The position numbers were made by a program, and so were the translations under genes. Of a stretch of 64,000 bases of DNA, positions 17,813 through 27,781 are shown in pieces. The DNA comes from JAXLVB01 sp046329195 (GTDB lineage: Bacteria; Bacteroidota; Bacteroidia; Cytophagales; Spirosomataceae): contig JAXLVB010000001.1 in the NCBI GenBank assembly GCA_046329195.1, forward strand, positions 1,054,001 through 1,118,000. Reading direction: 5' to 3'. Positions within the stretch are counted from its first letter, which is position 1, and each line of letters begins with the position of its first letter. A model generated the notes under the pieces. That model searched no databases and was not told the origin of the DNA. It was given only the letters and a program-made list of their open reading frames with translations.

Positions 17813-20800
17813 TTACTTTATTTCGGCCACTACTCCTTCAAACAACTGATAGTTTGCCGTTACGCCATTGTCCAAGTCAATGTTGAGTTGTAGGTCGGCT
17901 ACGTTTTTGAGTAGCAAGTCGTATTGCTCGCATTCGATGAGGTTTTTATGGAGGTTTTCTAATTGCTTGCTTTCGCTGGTACTGAGGCGGCTTTCTTGTT
18001 GGCTGAGTTGCTCAATGCGGGTTCGTAGGGTTTTCAAATGCTCCATTAGATAGTTGGAGCGGATTTTTTCGACCGTAAAGGCATTCATACGGTGCATGTA
18101 CACCAACACCTGAAACGCTCCTTTGGCAGAACTAAATAGCCAATAAATCGGCTTCTTTTTGTACATGCTGCAATGCACTTTCCAGAAGTCTTTGACCAAG
18201 TAGCGTTCAAGGTCTTTATCTAAGCAAGCCTGCAAAAAATTGAGGTTATCGGTAAGGGTGTTTTCGCCCCAAAGTGCTTGTAGCAAATGCCTGATACGAA
18301 GCAGGGCGTCATCGGCAAAGGCACAGTCATTGCCCATGAGCGGAATGATGCCGTCTTCGTCTATTTCTATCTGATAACCATTGTGCGTATAGGCTGCCAA
18401 CTCACTTTCGGTGGGGTTGGGGTGGGCAATGTTTAGTCCTTGTTTATCGAGGCGATAACGCCCCATAAATAGCCCTATTGCATAGCTCATGAGTTGCCCC
18501 ACAACCACATCGGTTTTGAAGGGGAGCGGCTGCCCCACGGTGTGTTGCTCCAATGCCGAGCGGTCGAGTTCGTCTTGTAGAATGGTAATATCTCGTAGAG
18601 GTACATCGGGCGTAAGCTCATCTGCCAAACCATAGATATTGATAAAGATACGGTTGAGTTCTTCTTCGTTGGTGTGGAGTTGCCAAAAATCTTGGCTTAC
18701 GGCTGCTTGCCAAAGCTGATACGATGCCCGAAGACTCTCACCTTGAACTACCAATGGCATACGCTCAAAATCCCATGAGGTTTCTCGACTATCCCAGTCT
18801 TTCTTGGAAATGGCGATGTTTTGATTTACAATAAAAGCTACTTCTTTTTCGCTTAATTCAATTAAAGGCAAACTTAATACTTCTGATATATTTGTATTAA
18901 ATGTTGGATTTAGTACAGCTAAAAGAGATTTAGTAATCTTTGTATTTAGAAAGCCTAAAATATAAGGTAGTTTTTCTAAGTTCTCAGCATCTAATAAAAT
19001 TGTAGGAGCGGCTTTATTAAATAACATAGAATCACTTAAATATCTAAATCCAGTTCCTCCACTACTTATTAAATTCCACGTAATGCCTTCTCTAAACCAT
19101 AGGTTTTCTTCTTGTATTCTTGCAATTTTATCATTTCTGTAAAATATTTTGGCTTCATCTGACCAATCAATAACATCTTGAATATTACCAAACCACTTAC
19201 GGAAGCTACCTCCTTTGGCAACGGGAACCCATTTTTCTTTTGTCCCTACATTTAGTTTGTTTACTTCCCAAATATTTTTTAGGTATTTTTCATTATTCCC
19301 AGTAATGTTTTGTCCATCCGAGATACCATACTTATTTATTTTCTCATTTTCAAACAAACTAATAATCCTCTCACTCACCCAATAAGCGATAGGGCTACCT
19401 GGTATTTTGGTAAAATTGGTTTGAGAGATGTTGGGGTAAAGATGCGTTTTATTTAAGAAATTGGCTTCTTTTTCGGTATTATTTCTAAAATCAACCAATC
19501 GATGGTAAGTGCCATGGCTTTGTAAATTGGCATTGCACAATACAAAAGCCGTAGATTGTACCACCTCGCCACTTAGTTCTTCAAAAGTCCGTGGCCCTAA
19601 ATGTAGCATATTCAAAATGCTGTATTCTTTAATGATACGCTCTCGTATGGCTTCAAAAGAAGAAAGGAACATCCAAGAGTGTTGGTTTATCATACCCATT
19701 AGTCCTTGTTTTTGGCAAAGCTCTAAGCCAACTTCCATAAATGCAGCAAACAAGTCGGCTTTTGTAAGCGGATAATGCTCATTTACATAATTTTTGAGGG
19801 CATCGTTCATGCTTTTTTGCCCCATATACGGTGGGTTTGCCACCACCGCCGTGTAGCGTTGGCAAAGCAAACGTAGCAAATCGAGCATGGGGCGTAGGGT
19901 ATTCCAGATACTCTGCTCTTCAAAAGTCAGCTGGGCTTGGGCTTCTTGCTTTTCCCAGTTTTTATATTGGTTTTCAAGATGCTCAATAATCTCATCGTTG
20001 AGCCATATTTTCAGAGCCGAGCCTATATTTTTGCCTTGCTGGAGTAGCTCAATGGCATAAAAAAACGTGCTGTAATCAATGGGTGTGAGGTCATGTCCTC
20101 GCCCCCAAAATAGCTCAAGCTGATACGAATAGTCGGTGCTTAGGCTACCCTCGTGGTGGTCTTGCAGGAGTTCGAGGCTGGCATCATTGAGCCTATGCCC
20201 CACACCAAACGTGCGGCTGTGTTTTTGTTCTTCTTCTTTTTTGGTTTTAGGGTTTATTTTGGTAGTTGTCCATTCAATATGCACAGCTTCTGCCAATTCC
20301 ATGCCTTGCAGCTTGTTCCAGTCGGTAAGGTCTTTATGGTAGCTTCGAGTCGAGAAAAGCATTGAGCTTTGGTCTTCTACAAAGCAATAGATGTGTGGCA
20401 TCCAGCCTTTTTTGAGTACGTTAGGATAATAAGTAGCCGCTTTGAGCAATACCGCAAAGCGAGCCAATTGGGCGGCACGTTTATCAATATCGAGGCCGAA
20501 CAAATTATGGGTCAAGATACTCTCCACGGCTTCGTCGGGCGAGTAGTATTCTTCACGATACATCAGGTAGAGCGTCTCAAACCCTTCGACCAAAATATGC
20601 CCCGAGCCGGCGGCAGGGTCGAGGAGGGTAAGCTGGGCTACTTCTGTAATAATGGCCTCAACTGGCACAGGGTTGGTGTCTTCTACCCAATAGCGAAACT
20701 GGGCTTTGAGAGGGCTGCCGGGGTGCAAGTTGAGCCAAAGTTTGCCTACTGTATTTTGCACCATGTATTTTACGATCCAGTTGGGCGTAAAAATCTGCGT

Positions 20801-21526
20801 GGCAGCCGGAATGTCTTTCGCTTCAGCCTTTTTGCCCTGTTTGAAACGTGCAAAAACCTCGTCTTTTTTTTCGGAAATATAAAACTGATAGAGCCAACCT
20901 ATGAGTTCTACTTGGCAGTACTGAGCATCGCTAATGGCATCAGTTGTGTTGAGCAGGTGCAAAAAGCCATTGTCGGCCAGCATATTTTGGGGTAGTAGCA
21001 GCTCGGTGTAATCGTCAATACTACCAAATACACCTCGGATCAAGGTATGCGAGTGGCAGTAGCCAATGAGCAGTAGGGCAAAAGCTTCTTGGTCTTTGGA
21101 GTAGTCGGTTAGCAGGGGTAAAAGGCGTGCTTGTTCGGGTTTAGTCAAAAACGCAAACGATCCTTGGCGAGCACGTTGTAACAGCATGGGCGTATGTGCC
21201 AAGCCCGGGGCATAGTCTATCTGCGGGAGGTCGTAGCCATTTTTTTCTAAAATCTTAATCGCCATGATGCGGTTAAACCACGTATAGGCTGCTTCTTCTA
21301 TCACTACGTCGATACCTTTTTGCTTCACTGCCAAGCGTAGCGAATTCCAGAGCAGTGGTACAGAAGGGTCATCAAAAATAGCATCTCTAAACAGGTAACC
21401 ACCTGCAACGGCTTGGGGTGTTTGGTTTACTTGGCCTTTGGCATCGAAACCCCAGTAAGTCAGTTGGTTGGCAACGCCACGCATCAAGAGTGTTCGGGCT
21501 TGTTGGGCAAAGGTTTTGGTATTCAT
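17813..21526 (-). CDS. pglX: BREX-1 adenine-specific DNA methyltransferase PglX
   Basis: 1237 residues. PglX methylates adenine in a short non-palindromic site and marks self DNA. SAM-binding motif LLDPAAGSGHILVEGF (about 300-315) and catalytic NPPY in VVANPPYMGQKSM (about 561-573), with FGLDIDKRAAQLARFAVLLKA between them. The N-terminus MNTKTFAQQARTLL and the C-terminal specificity region with KEVAFIVNQNIAISKKDWDS are typical of BREX-1 PglX. It starts 4 bases after brxC ends. No frameshift or homopolymer switch is evident. Confidence 0.95.
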   Translation of the reverse strand: MNTKTFAQQARTLLMRGVANQLTYWGFDAKGQVNQTPQAVAGGYLFRDAIFDDPSVPLLWNSLRLAVKQKGIDVVIEEAAYTWFNRIMAIKILEKNGYDLPQIDYAPGLAHTPMLLQRARQGSFAFLTKPEQARLLPLLTDYSKDQEAFALLLIGYCHSHTLIRGVFGSIDDYTELLLPQNMLADNGFLHLLNTTDAISDAQYCQVELIGWLYQFYISEKKDEVFARFKQGKKAEAKDIPAATQIFTPNWIVKYMVQNTVGKLWLNLHPGSPLKAQFRYWVEDTNPVPVEAIITEVAQLTLLDPAAGSGHILVEGFETLYLMYREEYYSPDEAVESILTHNLFGLDIDKRAAQLARFAVLLKAATYYPNVLKKGWMPHIYCFVEDQSSMLFSTRSYHKDLTDWNKLQGMELAEAVHIEWTTTKINPKTKKEEEQKHSRTFGVGHRLNDASLELLQDHHEGSLSTDYSYQLELFWGRGHDLTPIDYSTFFYAIELLQQGKNIGSALKIWLNDEIIEHLENQYKNWEKQEAQAQLTFEEQSIWNTLRPMLDLLRLLCQRYTAVVANPPYMGQKSMNDALKNYVNEHYPLTKADLFAAFMEVGLELCQKQGLMGMINQHSWMFLSSFEAIRERIIKEYSILNMLHLGPRTFEELSGEVVQSTAFVLCNANLQSHGTYHRLVDFRNNTEKEANFLNKTHLYPNISQTNFTKIPGSPIAYWVSERIISLFENEKINKYGISDGQNITGNNEKYLKNIWEVNKLNVGTKEKWVPVAKGGSFRKWFGNIQDVIDWSDEAKIFYRNDKIARIQEENLWFREGITWNLISSGGTGFRYLSDSMLFNKAAPTILLDAENLEKLPYILGFLNTKITKSLLAVLNPTFNTNISEVLSLPLIELSEKEVAFIVNQNIAISKKDWDSRETSWDFERMPLVVQGESLRASYQLWQAAVSQDFWQLHTNEEELNRIFINIYGLADELTPDVPLRDITILQDELDRSALEQHTVGQPLPFKTDVVVGQLMSYAIGLFMGRYRLDKQGLNIAHPNPTESELAAYTHNGYQIEIDEDGIIPLMGNDCAFADDALLRIRHLLQALWGENTLTDNLNFLQACLDKDLERYLVKDFWKVHCSMYKKKPIYWLFSSAKGAFQVLVYMHRMNAFTVEKIRSNYLMEHLKTLRTRIEQLSQQESRLSTSESKQLENLHKNLIECEQYDLLLKNVADLQLNIDLDNGVTANYQLFEGVVAEIK

Positions 21527-21530
21527 TTGT

Positions 21531-24500
21531 TTATTTAATCACAATGGTTTTATGGTTAGCCAATAGTTTAAGCATATCTTCTCTTACCTTGGCAAGGTAT
21601 TGCTCCAATTCAGTACTGGTCGAAATAGTGGCCCTCACCTTGGTGATATAATAAAGTTCGGGTTCGCCTACTTTGGGTTGTGCAGCGGTTGTTGGAGTCT
21701 TTGAAGCCGCAAACTGGATAATTTTAGTGAGTTCCTCTGATTTAAAATTAGCGGCATCGAGTTTTTTGTTTTGGAGAGGGGTAATGGCTTGTAAGGTTTT
21801 AATCTGCTGAATTACTGCCTCTTGGCTGGCATATACATTGCCTTCAGTAATGCCTTGCTGCTTAGCTTCGGTGGCTAATTCTTCAAAAATAGTTTCATAT
21901 AATGCTACCACCTCGTTGGTTAAGTCCTTCAAAAATCCATGAAGAGCATGCTTAAGCTCGTCATAGGCTTTCCGAATGTGGCGATACTCCCGCCGAGGGT
22001 CATCCATTCGCAAAAAAGTGGCAATGCTATCTGCTTTGTCTTGATGGACAGGGGCGAGTTCTCTGAAGTTTTCGATATTGGCTTCATAAAACTTCTTGAT
22101 GGCATCGTAATCACTACAATGTTGGCTGGCAAAGTCCCTCATCCCTGCCGCTTTGTCAAACAAGTCTCTCCCTGTCTCAGGATGATCGTTAATGACCTTG
22201 AACAACTGCTTAGGGTCACGAATGGCAGCCCAAGCTTTCAATTGCTTCATGGCTTCATGAAAACACAAGCCAAAGGGATAGGCACCAAAGTAGGACTCTT
22301 CGAATGGAGCATAAAGTTTGGTATATTTCTCTAATTCGATTTGGAGAGATTCGAGCAGTGTAGCACCATCGGTAGAAGCCAGAAGTTCAGCATTAAAAAT
22401 AGTTTTGAAGCTAATAATCACTTGATCAAGGGTAGCTTGGTCTATTTCTTGACCCGACACTACTTCACACACGGCTTGCTCGGCCATAGATACCGCCTTA
22501 TTGATAAAATCAATAATAGGGTAGCGAGGTTGATTGCGGTACCGAAATTCTCGTTTACGTTTTTGAACCAAATGCACCAACACATCGAGCACTGCCTCTG
22601 TGCGCCAACCAAACGGAGCTTTATCAAAGTAACTAACAAGGTCAAGCACCGTCATCTGATCATTATGCTGACCAATTACGTCATTGACGACCTTCTCGGC
22701 AGGTGTGAGCATCAAATCCATATCCTTTTGAATAGGCTTTGCTGCTGATTGCTTGAGTGCTGCTTGAGTTTGAGCATAAGGTTCTGATAACTTGTGATTT
22801 TTATAAAGGCCATCAAGGTGTTTTTCAATGGCATTTTTGAGCCGTTCGGTAGGCGTAGTACCTCTGACTTGGTCAGGTTCGATGATGAGTTGCTGCGAAA
22901 TAAACCGAGTTTCGGCAAAGCGATGCACTAACCTACTTTTGATAGACTCACTTAAAGCATTGTTACGAATACTAAAATTTTCAATAGTTTTAGCTCGTTC
23001 TCCTGTGGACGAACTGCTATTGTTACGGAAAAACAGAAGAGTTTTGCAGTATCGCTCAAAATCCTTTCTGAGTACGCCATCTGTTCTAAACCATTCGTTT
23101 ATACCAACCACTAAATCAGCTTTGCGTACGTTTGTAGCTTGGTCAATTAAGGGCTTTTCGTCAGTCCATAATACTTTTATCTCAAAATTACCTCCCCTGA
23201 AAACTTCTTTACCTTCTACAGAATAGCCGACCTTGAAGTCGTTGGCACCAAAAGAAACTTTTGGACTTAGGTTGGTCATTTTGCGGAAGAAGCCATCAAA
23301 CTGCTCAAATCGAAAATCATTATTTATAGGTTGGCTTCTGATAAGATTTTGAACATCTATTTCATCTTCATTAAAAAAGAAATAACTACCTTTTTCTTCT
23401 CGGATGATGTTACCCTCTATCAATTTGCCAATCACTTCTTTTATTTGTCGCTGCAACTGCATCTTGTTCTGGTCGAGTTCGGTCATCATCAGAACCGTCA
23501 GGTTATCAAGATTAGACGGGAAAGTTTGTCGCTGATTTTCTAACAAATTTGAAATCATAAAGAGTGATTTGACTACTCGCTGTGCAAAGGCATCATTCTT
23601 AGTAAACTCAAGCCCATTTTGGATAGCCCTATTACCCTGCTGTGTTAGATTGGTATGGAACTGTTCGTTAAAAAAAGCATCAAAAGGCAAAAAAACACCC
23701 ACTTCTTGAGCAGCACTTTTTTTTGCAGTATAGTGAGTAATACCCAATACGGAGCGTTCGTTGTCTTTTACCTCTTTGATTACAAATCGAAGCTGCTGAA
23801 AGGCTTCAAATACATGAGCAATCAGTTTAAATTGGTAAGGAACAAAGGGGTATGCCAAGATGAAATCATCTTCACTCTGATAGCCCTTATATAGCTCATG
23901 ACTAATCTTGAATTGATTTTGGATGTAGTCTTTGTTGTTATAATACAATTGACTCAAAGCTTTTATACCGTCGCTATTCTTACCCAATACTCGTTTTTGG
24001 GTAATCAAGGCAGCATCGTTGCTTTGAAGCGAAAGGCGAGTATCAAAACGACCTAATATTTTGCCAAATTCGTCATGTATATCCACCATGCCATCTACCC
24101 CACCAGATACTTCATCTAAGGTTTGCTGAGCGGTGCAGGCAATCCAAACTTGATTGTTACAATCTTCACTAACTCGCTCCACAATGTTTTGGAAGTTCAG
24201 CAAGAGGGCCTTATTGGCACCAATGTATTGAGAAACTTCATCTACCAAAAACAACAAACGATAGTGAGGATCTTTGGTCTTTAAATACTCTTTCAACTCT
24301 GGAATCAGTGTGTCGTTGATTCCAATGTTAAACGTTTCGGGGCTTGAAAGCTTGCCATGTAGCGAAACGGTGTCAAGCTCAGGAACTAATCGATGGGCAA
24401 GGGTCAAAAGCCCATCTAATTCAAACGAAGCTGCTTGGGCAGCATCATATTGCCAAGTATATCCCAATTCAGTAGCAACAAGCGCTTTGAACTCCTCAAA

Positions 24501-25052
24501 TTTACCTTTTTTGTCCAAGTACTTTTCCAAAAGCAGAGCTAATGGTATATCATTTGCATTATAGCCCCTAAATTTGTTAAACATTTTCAAGAAAATCCGA
24601 GTAAGTCGTTCACCACTACTATCGTCAGTCTCGTCCTCCACATTGAACATAATATTGTCGCACTGTGAAGCCTGAATTTTCTTTTTAAGAAGCATTAAAT
24701 TACTGGGAGTAATTTCTTCTTTGCTGCCTTTTTTGGTGGTATCATAACTATCCACGGCCTGAAGTAAATGCTCAAAAGCTTGCTCAGAAGTAACTGAGTC
24801 TAAACAATAATGGGCATATTTGATAAAGTGTGATTTACCAGAGCCATAATATCCATTAATCCAAATGCCTGTTTTGCCAGTACGTTTATTGATAACCGTA
24901 TCAAGTAAGTTATACAACTTTTCGAGGAGTTCATCTGTAAAAATATACTCGTTTATTTCGGCAGCAATGGTATCGGCTTTTTTGTTGCTAACCACCACCG
25001 CTGGATTGATTTCTCGATCAATTTTACGTTCGTATAGTGCTCTTAATTGCAT
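21531..25052 (-). CDS. brxC: BREX ATPase BrxC
   Basis: 1173 residues, the large P-loop ATPase of type 1 BREX. Walker A NGYYGSGKSHFIKYAH (about 65-80); Walker B region LLFLVDEVSQYIGANK (about 265-280) with a following IACTAQQTLDEV sensor. The opening ALYERKIDREINPAVVV is the usual BrxC start, and the C-terminal third is coiled and helical. Essential for defence in studied systems. It begins 2 bases after brxB ends. Confidence 0.95.
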   Translation of the reverse strand: MQLRALYERKIDREINPAVVVSNKKADTIAAEINEYIFTDELLEKLYNLLDTVINKRTGKTGIWINGYYGSGKSHFIKYAHYCLDSVTSEQAFEHLLQAVDSYDTTKKGSKEEITPSNLMLLKKKIQASQCDNIMFNVEDETDDSSGERLTRIFLKMFNKFRGYNANDIPLALLLEKYLDKKGKFEEFKALVATELGYTWQYDAAQAASFELDGLLTLAHRLVPELDTVSLHGKLSSPETFNIGINDTLIPELKEYLKTKDPHYRLLFLVDEVSQYIGANKALLLNFQNIVERVSEDCNNQVWIACTAQQTLDEVSGGVDGMVDIHDEFGKILGRFDTRLSLQSNDAALITQKRVLGKNSDGIKALSQLYYNNKDYIQNQFKISHELYKGYQSEDDFILAYPFVPYQFKLIAHVFEAFQQLRFVIKEVKDNERSVLGITHYTAKKSAAQEVGVFLPFDAFFNEQFHTNLTQQGNRAIQNGLEFTKNDAFAQRVVKSLFMISNLLENQRQTFPSNLDNLTVLMMTELDQNKMQLQRQIKEVIGKLIEGNIIREEKGSYFFFNEDEIDVQNLIRSQPINNDFRFEQFDGFFRKMTNLSPKVSFGANDFKVGYSVEGKEVFRGGNFEIKVLWTDEKPLIDQATNVRKADLVVGINEWFRTDGVLRKDFERYCKTLLFFRNNSSSSTGERAKTIENFSIRNNALSESIKSRLVHRFAETRFISQQLIIEPDQVRGTTPTERLKNAIEKHLDGLYKNHKLSEPYAQTQAALKQSAAKPIQKDMDLMLTPAEKVVNDVIGQHNDQMTVLDLVSYFDKAPFGWRTEAVLDVLVHLVQKRKREFRYRNQPRYPIIDFINKAVSMAEQAVCEVVSGQEIDQATLDQVIISFKTIFNAELLASTDGATLLESLQIELEKYTKLYAPFEESYFGAYPFGLCFHEAMKQLKAWAAIRDPKQLFKVINDHPETGRDLFDKAAGMRDFASQHCSDYDAIKKFYEANIENFRELAPVHQDKADSIATFLRMDDPRREYRHIRKAYDELKHALHGFLKDLTNEVVALYETIFEELATEAKQQGITEGNVYASQEAVIQQIKTLQAITPLQNKKLDAANFKSEELTKIIQFAASKTPTTAAQPKVGEPELYYITKVRATISTSTELEQYLAKVREDMLKLLANHKTIVIK

Positions 25053-25054
25053 GA

Positions 25055-25696
25055 TTATTGGTTAATTAGTTTGATGGCTCTGTATAAATTTTCATCTTGA
25101 AGCAACCCAAATAAATTGTAATAGTCTTTTACTTCGCCTGGGTAAAAAAGAATCATTTTGTAGCCAGAAATATACTTTTCAAAATTGTTAATAAACTTAC
25201 TGGCTCGAAGGTAAGGAAACGTTGCTCCAAAACCTTTCACAAACACGTAGGCTACTTCGGCATTACCAGCCTGTTCAAAATGCGTTCTGATTAACTGATC
25301 TAAAAAGCGTAAAAATCGAGGATCATAGGCATCTTGTCGTAGAGCATGCTCTACTTGCTGTGGCTTGTTGGGTTCATGTTCTAAATAATAATCAAATTTC
25401 GGCTTTGAACCGAATTTTTCTTTTTTTAAATAGTGTTGAAATTCTTGAAATAAATCAATTACCAACACATCTAAATAGTGGGTTGGACGGTGCAAACGCT
25501 CCTTGATGTTCATAATTTCTTGATCTACTTCGTATTCTTGATGCGGATCATAAACATACATATAGGCTGGAAAAAAGAGACTCCCTGTTTGGTAATCTTG
25601 GAAGTCTTTGTTAGCAAGCTGCTGGTATAATTCAGTAATGGTCATAACAACATTTCTTTTTCGGATTGAGTTAGAAAACAAGCGTCCAAAAACCAA
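25055..25696 (-). CDS. brxB: BREX protein BrxB (DUF1788)
   Basis: 213 residues. DUF1788 proteins bind PglZ and are needed for BREX modification and defence. Recognised by MTITELYQQLANKDFQ near the start, FFPAYMYVYDP, the central RPTHYLDVLVIDLFQEF and the end KMILFYPGEVKDYYNLFGLL. It overlaps brxA by 55 bases in its first codons; an internal ATG at 25645 (MTITELY) would remove most of the overlap and is the likelier start. Confidence 0.9.
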   Translation of the reverse strand: MVFGRLFSNSIRKRNVVMTITELYQQLANKDFQDYQTGSLFFPAYMYVYDPHQEYEVDQEIMNIKERLHRPTHYLDVLVIDLFQEFQHYLKKEKFGSKPKFDYYLEHEPNKPQQVEHALRQDAYDPRFLRFLDQLIRTHFEQAGNAEVAYVFVKGFGATFPYLRASKFINNFEKYISGYKMILFYPGEVKDYYNLFGLLQDENLYRAIKLINQ

Positions 25697-26256
25697 GTAT
25701 CAGTTTGTTGGATAAAATACCCCCAAAAGGTTGACCGTGTGATACTAGGCTTTACTAGGGTTGTGTGGTTTAATAATTGAGCCTCTCGAAGCATCCGAAG
25801 AAAAACTTGAACAAGTTTTTCATGCGTTGCTTTTGTCCACTGACTTACGTAGTCATTTTCAGAAGCTAACTCATCCATTCTTAGTTGAATATCCTGACTG
25901 GTGAGTTCACGATCAAGCATACGCCAACGTTTTAAAACCACCTCAAAATGAAAATCTAAAACCAAAGGGTACGTTTTCAGACAAACATAGTAGAGGGCCA
26001 AACGTTTTTCGGATTCGGCACATTGAAGAAAGAAAGCCCAAAAAAGCCGATCAACCGATTGGAATCTTTTTTTTATTTCTGCCACAATTCGTTTACGAGC
26101 TGTTTCTGACTTAATCTGTAAAATCTTGTTTTGTTCAATTTCGGTGGTCAATAAGTCAAAGAAATGGTCTTCTAAAAGCAAATAGTCTAAGGCCATAAAT
26201 TCATAGACAAACAATGAGCCAGCAGTAAAAGAAGCAGAAAACGTCGGTTTATTCAT
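25642..26256 (-). CDS. brxA: BREX protein BrxA (DUF1819)
   Basis: 204 residues, DUF1819 family, a small helical DNA-binding protein that opens type 1 BREX operons. Recognised from SASFTAGSLFVYEFMALDYLL at the N-terminus (key part TAGSLFVYEF), LQCAESEKRLALYYVCLK in the middle and STFWGYFIQQTDTWFLDACFL at the end (key part WGYFIQQTDTWFLD). It heads the six-gene core, 170 bases downstream of the DUF2130 gene. Confidence 0.9.
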   Translation of the reverse strand: MNKPTFSASFTAGSLFVYEFMALDYLLLEDHFFDLLTTEIEQNKILQIKSETARKRIVAEIKKRFQSVDRLFWAFFLQCAESEKRLALYYVCLKTYPLVLDFHFEVVLKRWRMLDRELTSQDIQLRMDELASENDYVSQWTKATHEKLVQVFLRMLREAQLLNHTTLVKPSITRSTFWGYFIQQTDTWFLDACFLTQSEKEMLL

Positions 26257-26379
26257 ATGATGTAGTAGTCAGTAATCCTGATTTCGGCAGAAAGTAGTCA
26301 AAAGGATTAGAGGCCAAAGATAAGCAAAGACAAATGGAAAAATACCAGTGAGTATCCTTGCTTTTTCACCAATTAAAGG

Positions 26380-26410
26380 TCGAAATCCGAGAATCAAACT
26401 CGGATTTCGA
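26380..26410 (-). repeat. Hairpin between the DUF2130 gene and brxA
   Basis: TCGAAATCCGAG (26380-26391) pairs exactly with 26399-26410 around a 7-nt loop. It lies 17 bases past the DUF2130 stop codon. It lacks a T run, so it could be an attenuator or mRNA-stabilising element that sets how much of the DUF2130 transcript continues into brxA. Confidence 0.6.
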
Positions 26411-26426
26411 TAGCAAGTACCATCCA

Positions 26427-27647
26427 TTAACTTTCGAGCAGAGCCATTTCGTCTTCTAATACCTCAAATTCAGCAAATTCTGCCACCGTCTGTCCCGAAA
26501 TCCCATTGATGCTGCCAGCAATACCCGACAGATTTACCAATACTCGGTCAATTTCTTTCTCCCGTTTTTTGAAGTTAGCAATAGCTGCTTTCTTTTCCTT
26601 GGCCAGCGAGGTGTGCATTTGGGCAAAAGTATCATGAATAACACTGAGTTGGTTCTTAAACTCTGGACTCATTAGGTAATGGTACAACATTTGTGATTTT
26701 TCGCCTTGATTGGCCTGCACAATACGCACCTCATCTACTTTGAGCAACGAAGCTCGCAGCACAAACGTAAGTGCTTTGAGATGCTCAAACGAACAAATCC
26801 ACACGTTATCTTCTCGCTGCTCAAAGGTGCTGATACCCTTAGGTAACGCCTGCGTAACAATCACACCCAAATCGACTTTTTTGAGGAGCATATCGTCTTT
26901 AAGTTTCTGTACCCAGCCCTCACTGAAATGCTTGGTGTTTTTACTTTCGTATAGTATTCCTCCGCAAGGTTGTCCTAATTTGTTCTGAACGACTTGTAGT
27001 AAATCTGCCCCATTTTCACCCTTCTTAATCTCTTCAATAATGTCGAAGGGATGCGTCCGCCGGAGCATTTCCTCAATCACTAACTCTTGCGCTTCTCCTT
27101 GCAACTGTATAGATCCTTGTTCCATTTTGCGTTGCATATCTTTAACTCGGTCATTGAGCTGCTCAATAAGCATATCTTTTTCCTTCAGTTTCAGCATAGC
27201 CTCTTCTTGGCTTTTTTCTTTGAATTTCTGTTCAATCCCTACCAGTTCTTGAGCAATTCGTTTTTCTATTTCGGCATTGATTCCTGCTTTTTCTTCATCC
27301 AATTGGCGTTTTTGACGCAGCAAGTTACCCTCTTGTTGCCTTAATTCAGCTACGATTTTACTCTTTTGGTTAAGCTCATTTTTCAGCAATGCCACCTCTT
27401 CCTCTTTCTCAGCACCAATCTGCGTTTTGAGTTGTTGCATTAGCTTGGTTTTCTCCTGTGATAACAATTGAGCAAGCAGGGCCTGTTGATTTTCTTTTGC
27501 CTGAGCAATTTGTAGCTCCTGCTGGTCTAATTCCTTTTGTCGGATTGCAAATTTCGCTGCTTGTTCCGCTTCAATGCGTTCGGCCAAAACGGTTTCAATG
27601 TTGATTTCGTGGTTACACTTCGGGCAATGGATGTGATAATTGTTCAT
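26427..27647 (-). CDS. DUF2130 coiled-coil nuclease-like protein
   Basis: 406 residues. An N-terminal zinc-ribbon-like CPKCNHEI motif (residues 9-16, only two cysteines visible) is followed by a long coiled coil (about 25-190) rich in Glu, Gln and Lys. The DUF2130 domain (about 195-360) contains GGILYESKNTKHFSEGW (about 228-244), whose E-x-K resembles the active site of PD-(D/E)xK nucleases, and VDLGVIVTQALPKG and VWICSFEHLKALTF. First gene after the sigma-54-like promoter and upstream of the BREX core, so likely a BREX accessory gene. Confidence 0.8.
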   Translation of the reverse strand: MNNYHIHCPKCNHEINIETVLAERIEAEQAAKFAIRQKELDQQELQIAQAKENQQALLAQLLSQEKTKLMQQLKTQIGAEKEEEVALLKNELNQKSKIVAELRQQEGNLLRQKRQLDEEKAGINAEIEKRIAQELVGIEQKFKEKSQEEAMLKLKEKDMLIEQLNDRVKDMQRKMEQGSIQLQGEAQELVIEEMLRRTHPFDIIEEIKKGENGADLLQVVQNKLGQPCGGILYESKNTKHFSEGWVQKLKDDMLLKKVDLGVIVTQALPKGISTFEQREDNVWICSFEHLKALTFVLRASLLKVDEVRIVQANQGEKSQMLYHYLMSPEFKNQLSVIHDTFAQMHTSLAKEKKAAIANFKKREKEIDRVLVNLSGIAGSINGISGQTVAEFAEFEVLEDEMALLES

Positions 27648-27686
27648 GAGCGTAAAAGTTTAAGGTGAAACAATGACAACTCTTTG

Positions 27687-27702
27687 TTCAAAGTATATGC
27701 CA
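27687..27702 (-). promoter_or_regulatory. Sigma-54 (-24/-12) promoter-like site
   Basis: Minus strand TGGCATATACTTTGAA fits the consensus TGGCAC-N5-TTGCA at the key GG and at TTG, with the correct 10-base gap from GG; the -12 element reads GA instead of GC. It would start transcription about 30 bases before the DUF2130 ATG. The divergent gene is a sigma-54 activator, which makes the assignment more credible. Confidence 0.55.
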
Positions 27703-27764
27703 GTACGGAAATCGCTTGTTTCGGAGTTGATTTTAAATATATTTGTGTCATTATTTGACTTTAT

Positions 27765-27781
27765 ATATCAATAATTGATAT
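27765..27781. promoter_or_regulatory. 17-bp perfect palindrome over the regulator's start codon
   Basis: ATATCAATAATTGATAT is a perfect palindrome centred on 27773 and overlapping the ATG at 27780. Positioned to be an autoregulatory operator of the divergent regulator and about 65 bases upstream of the sigma-54-like promoter. AT-rich, so chance is possible. Confidence 0.45.
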
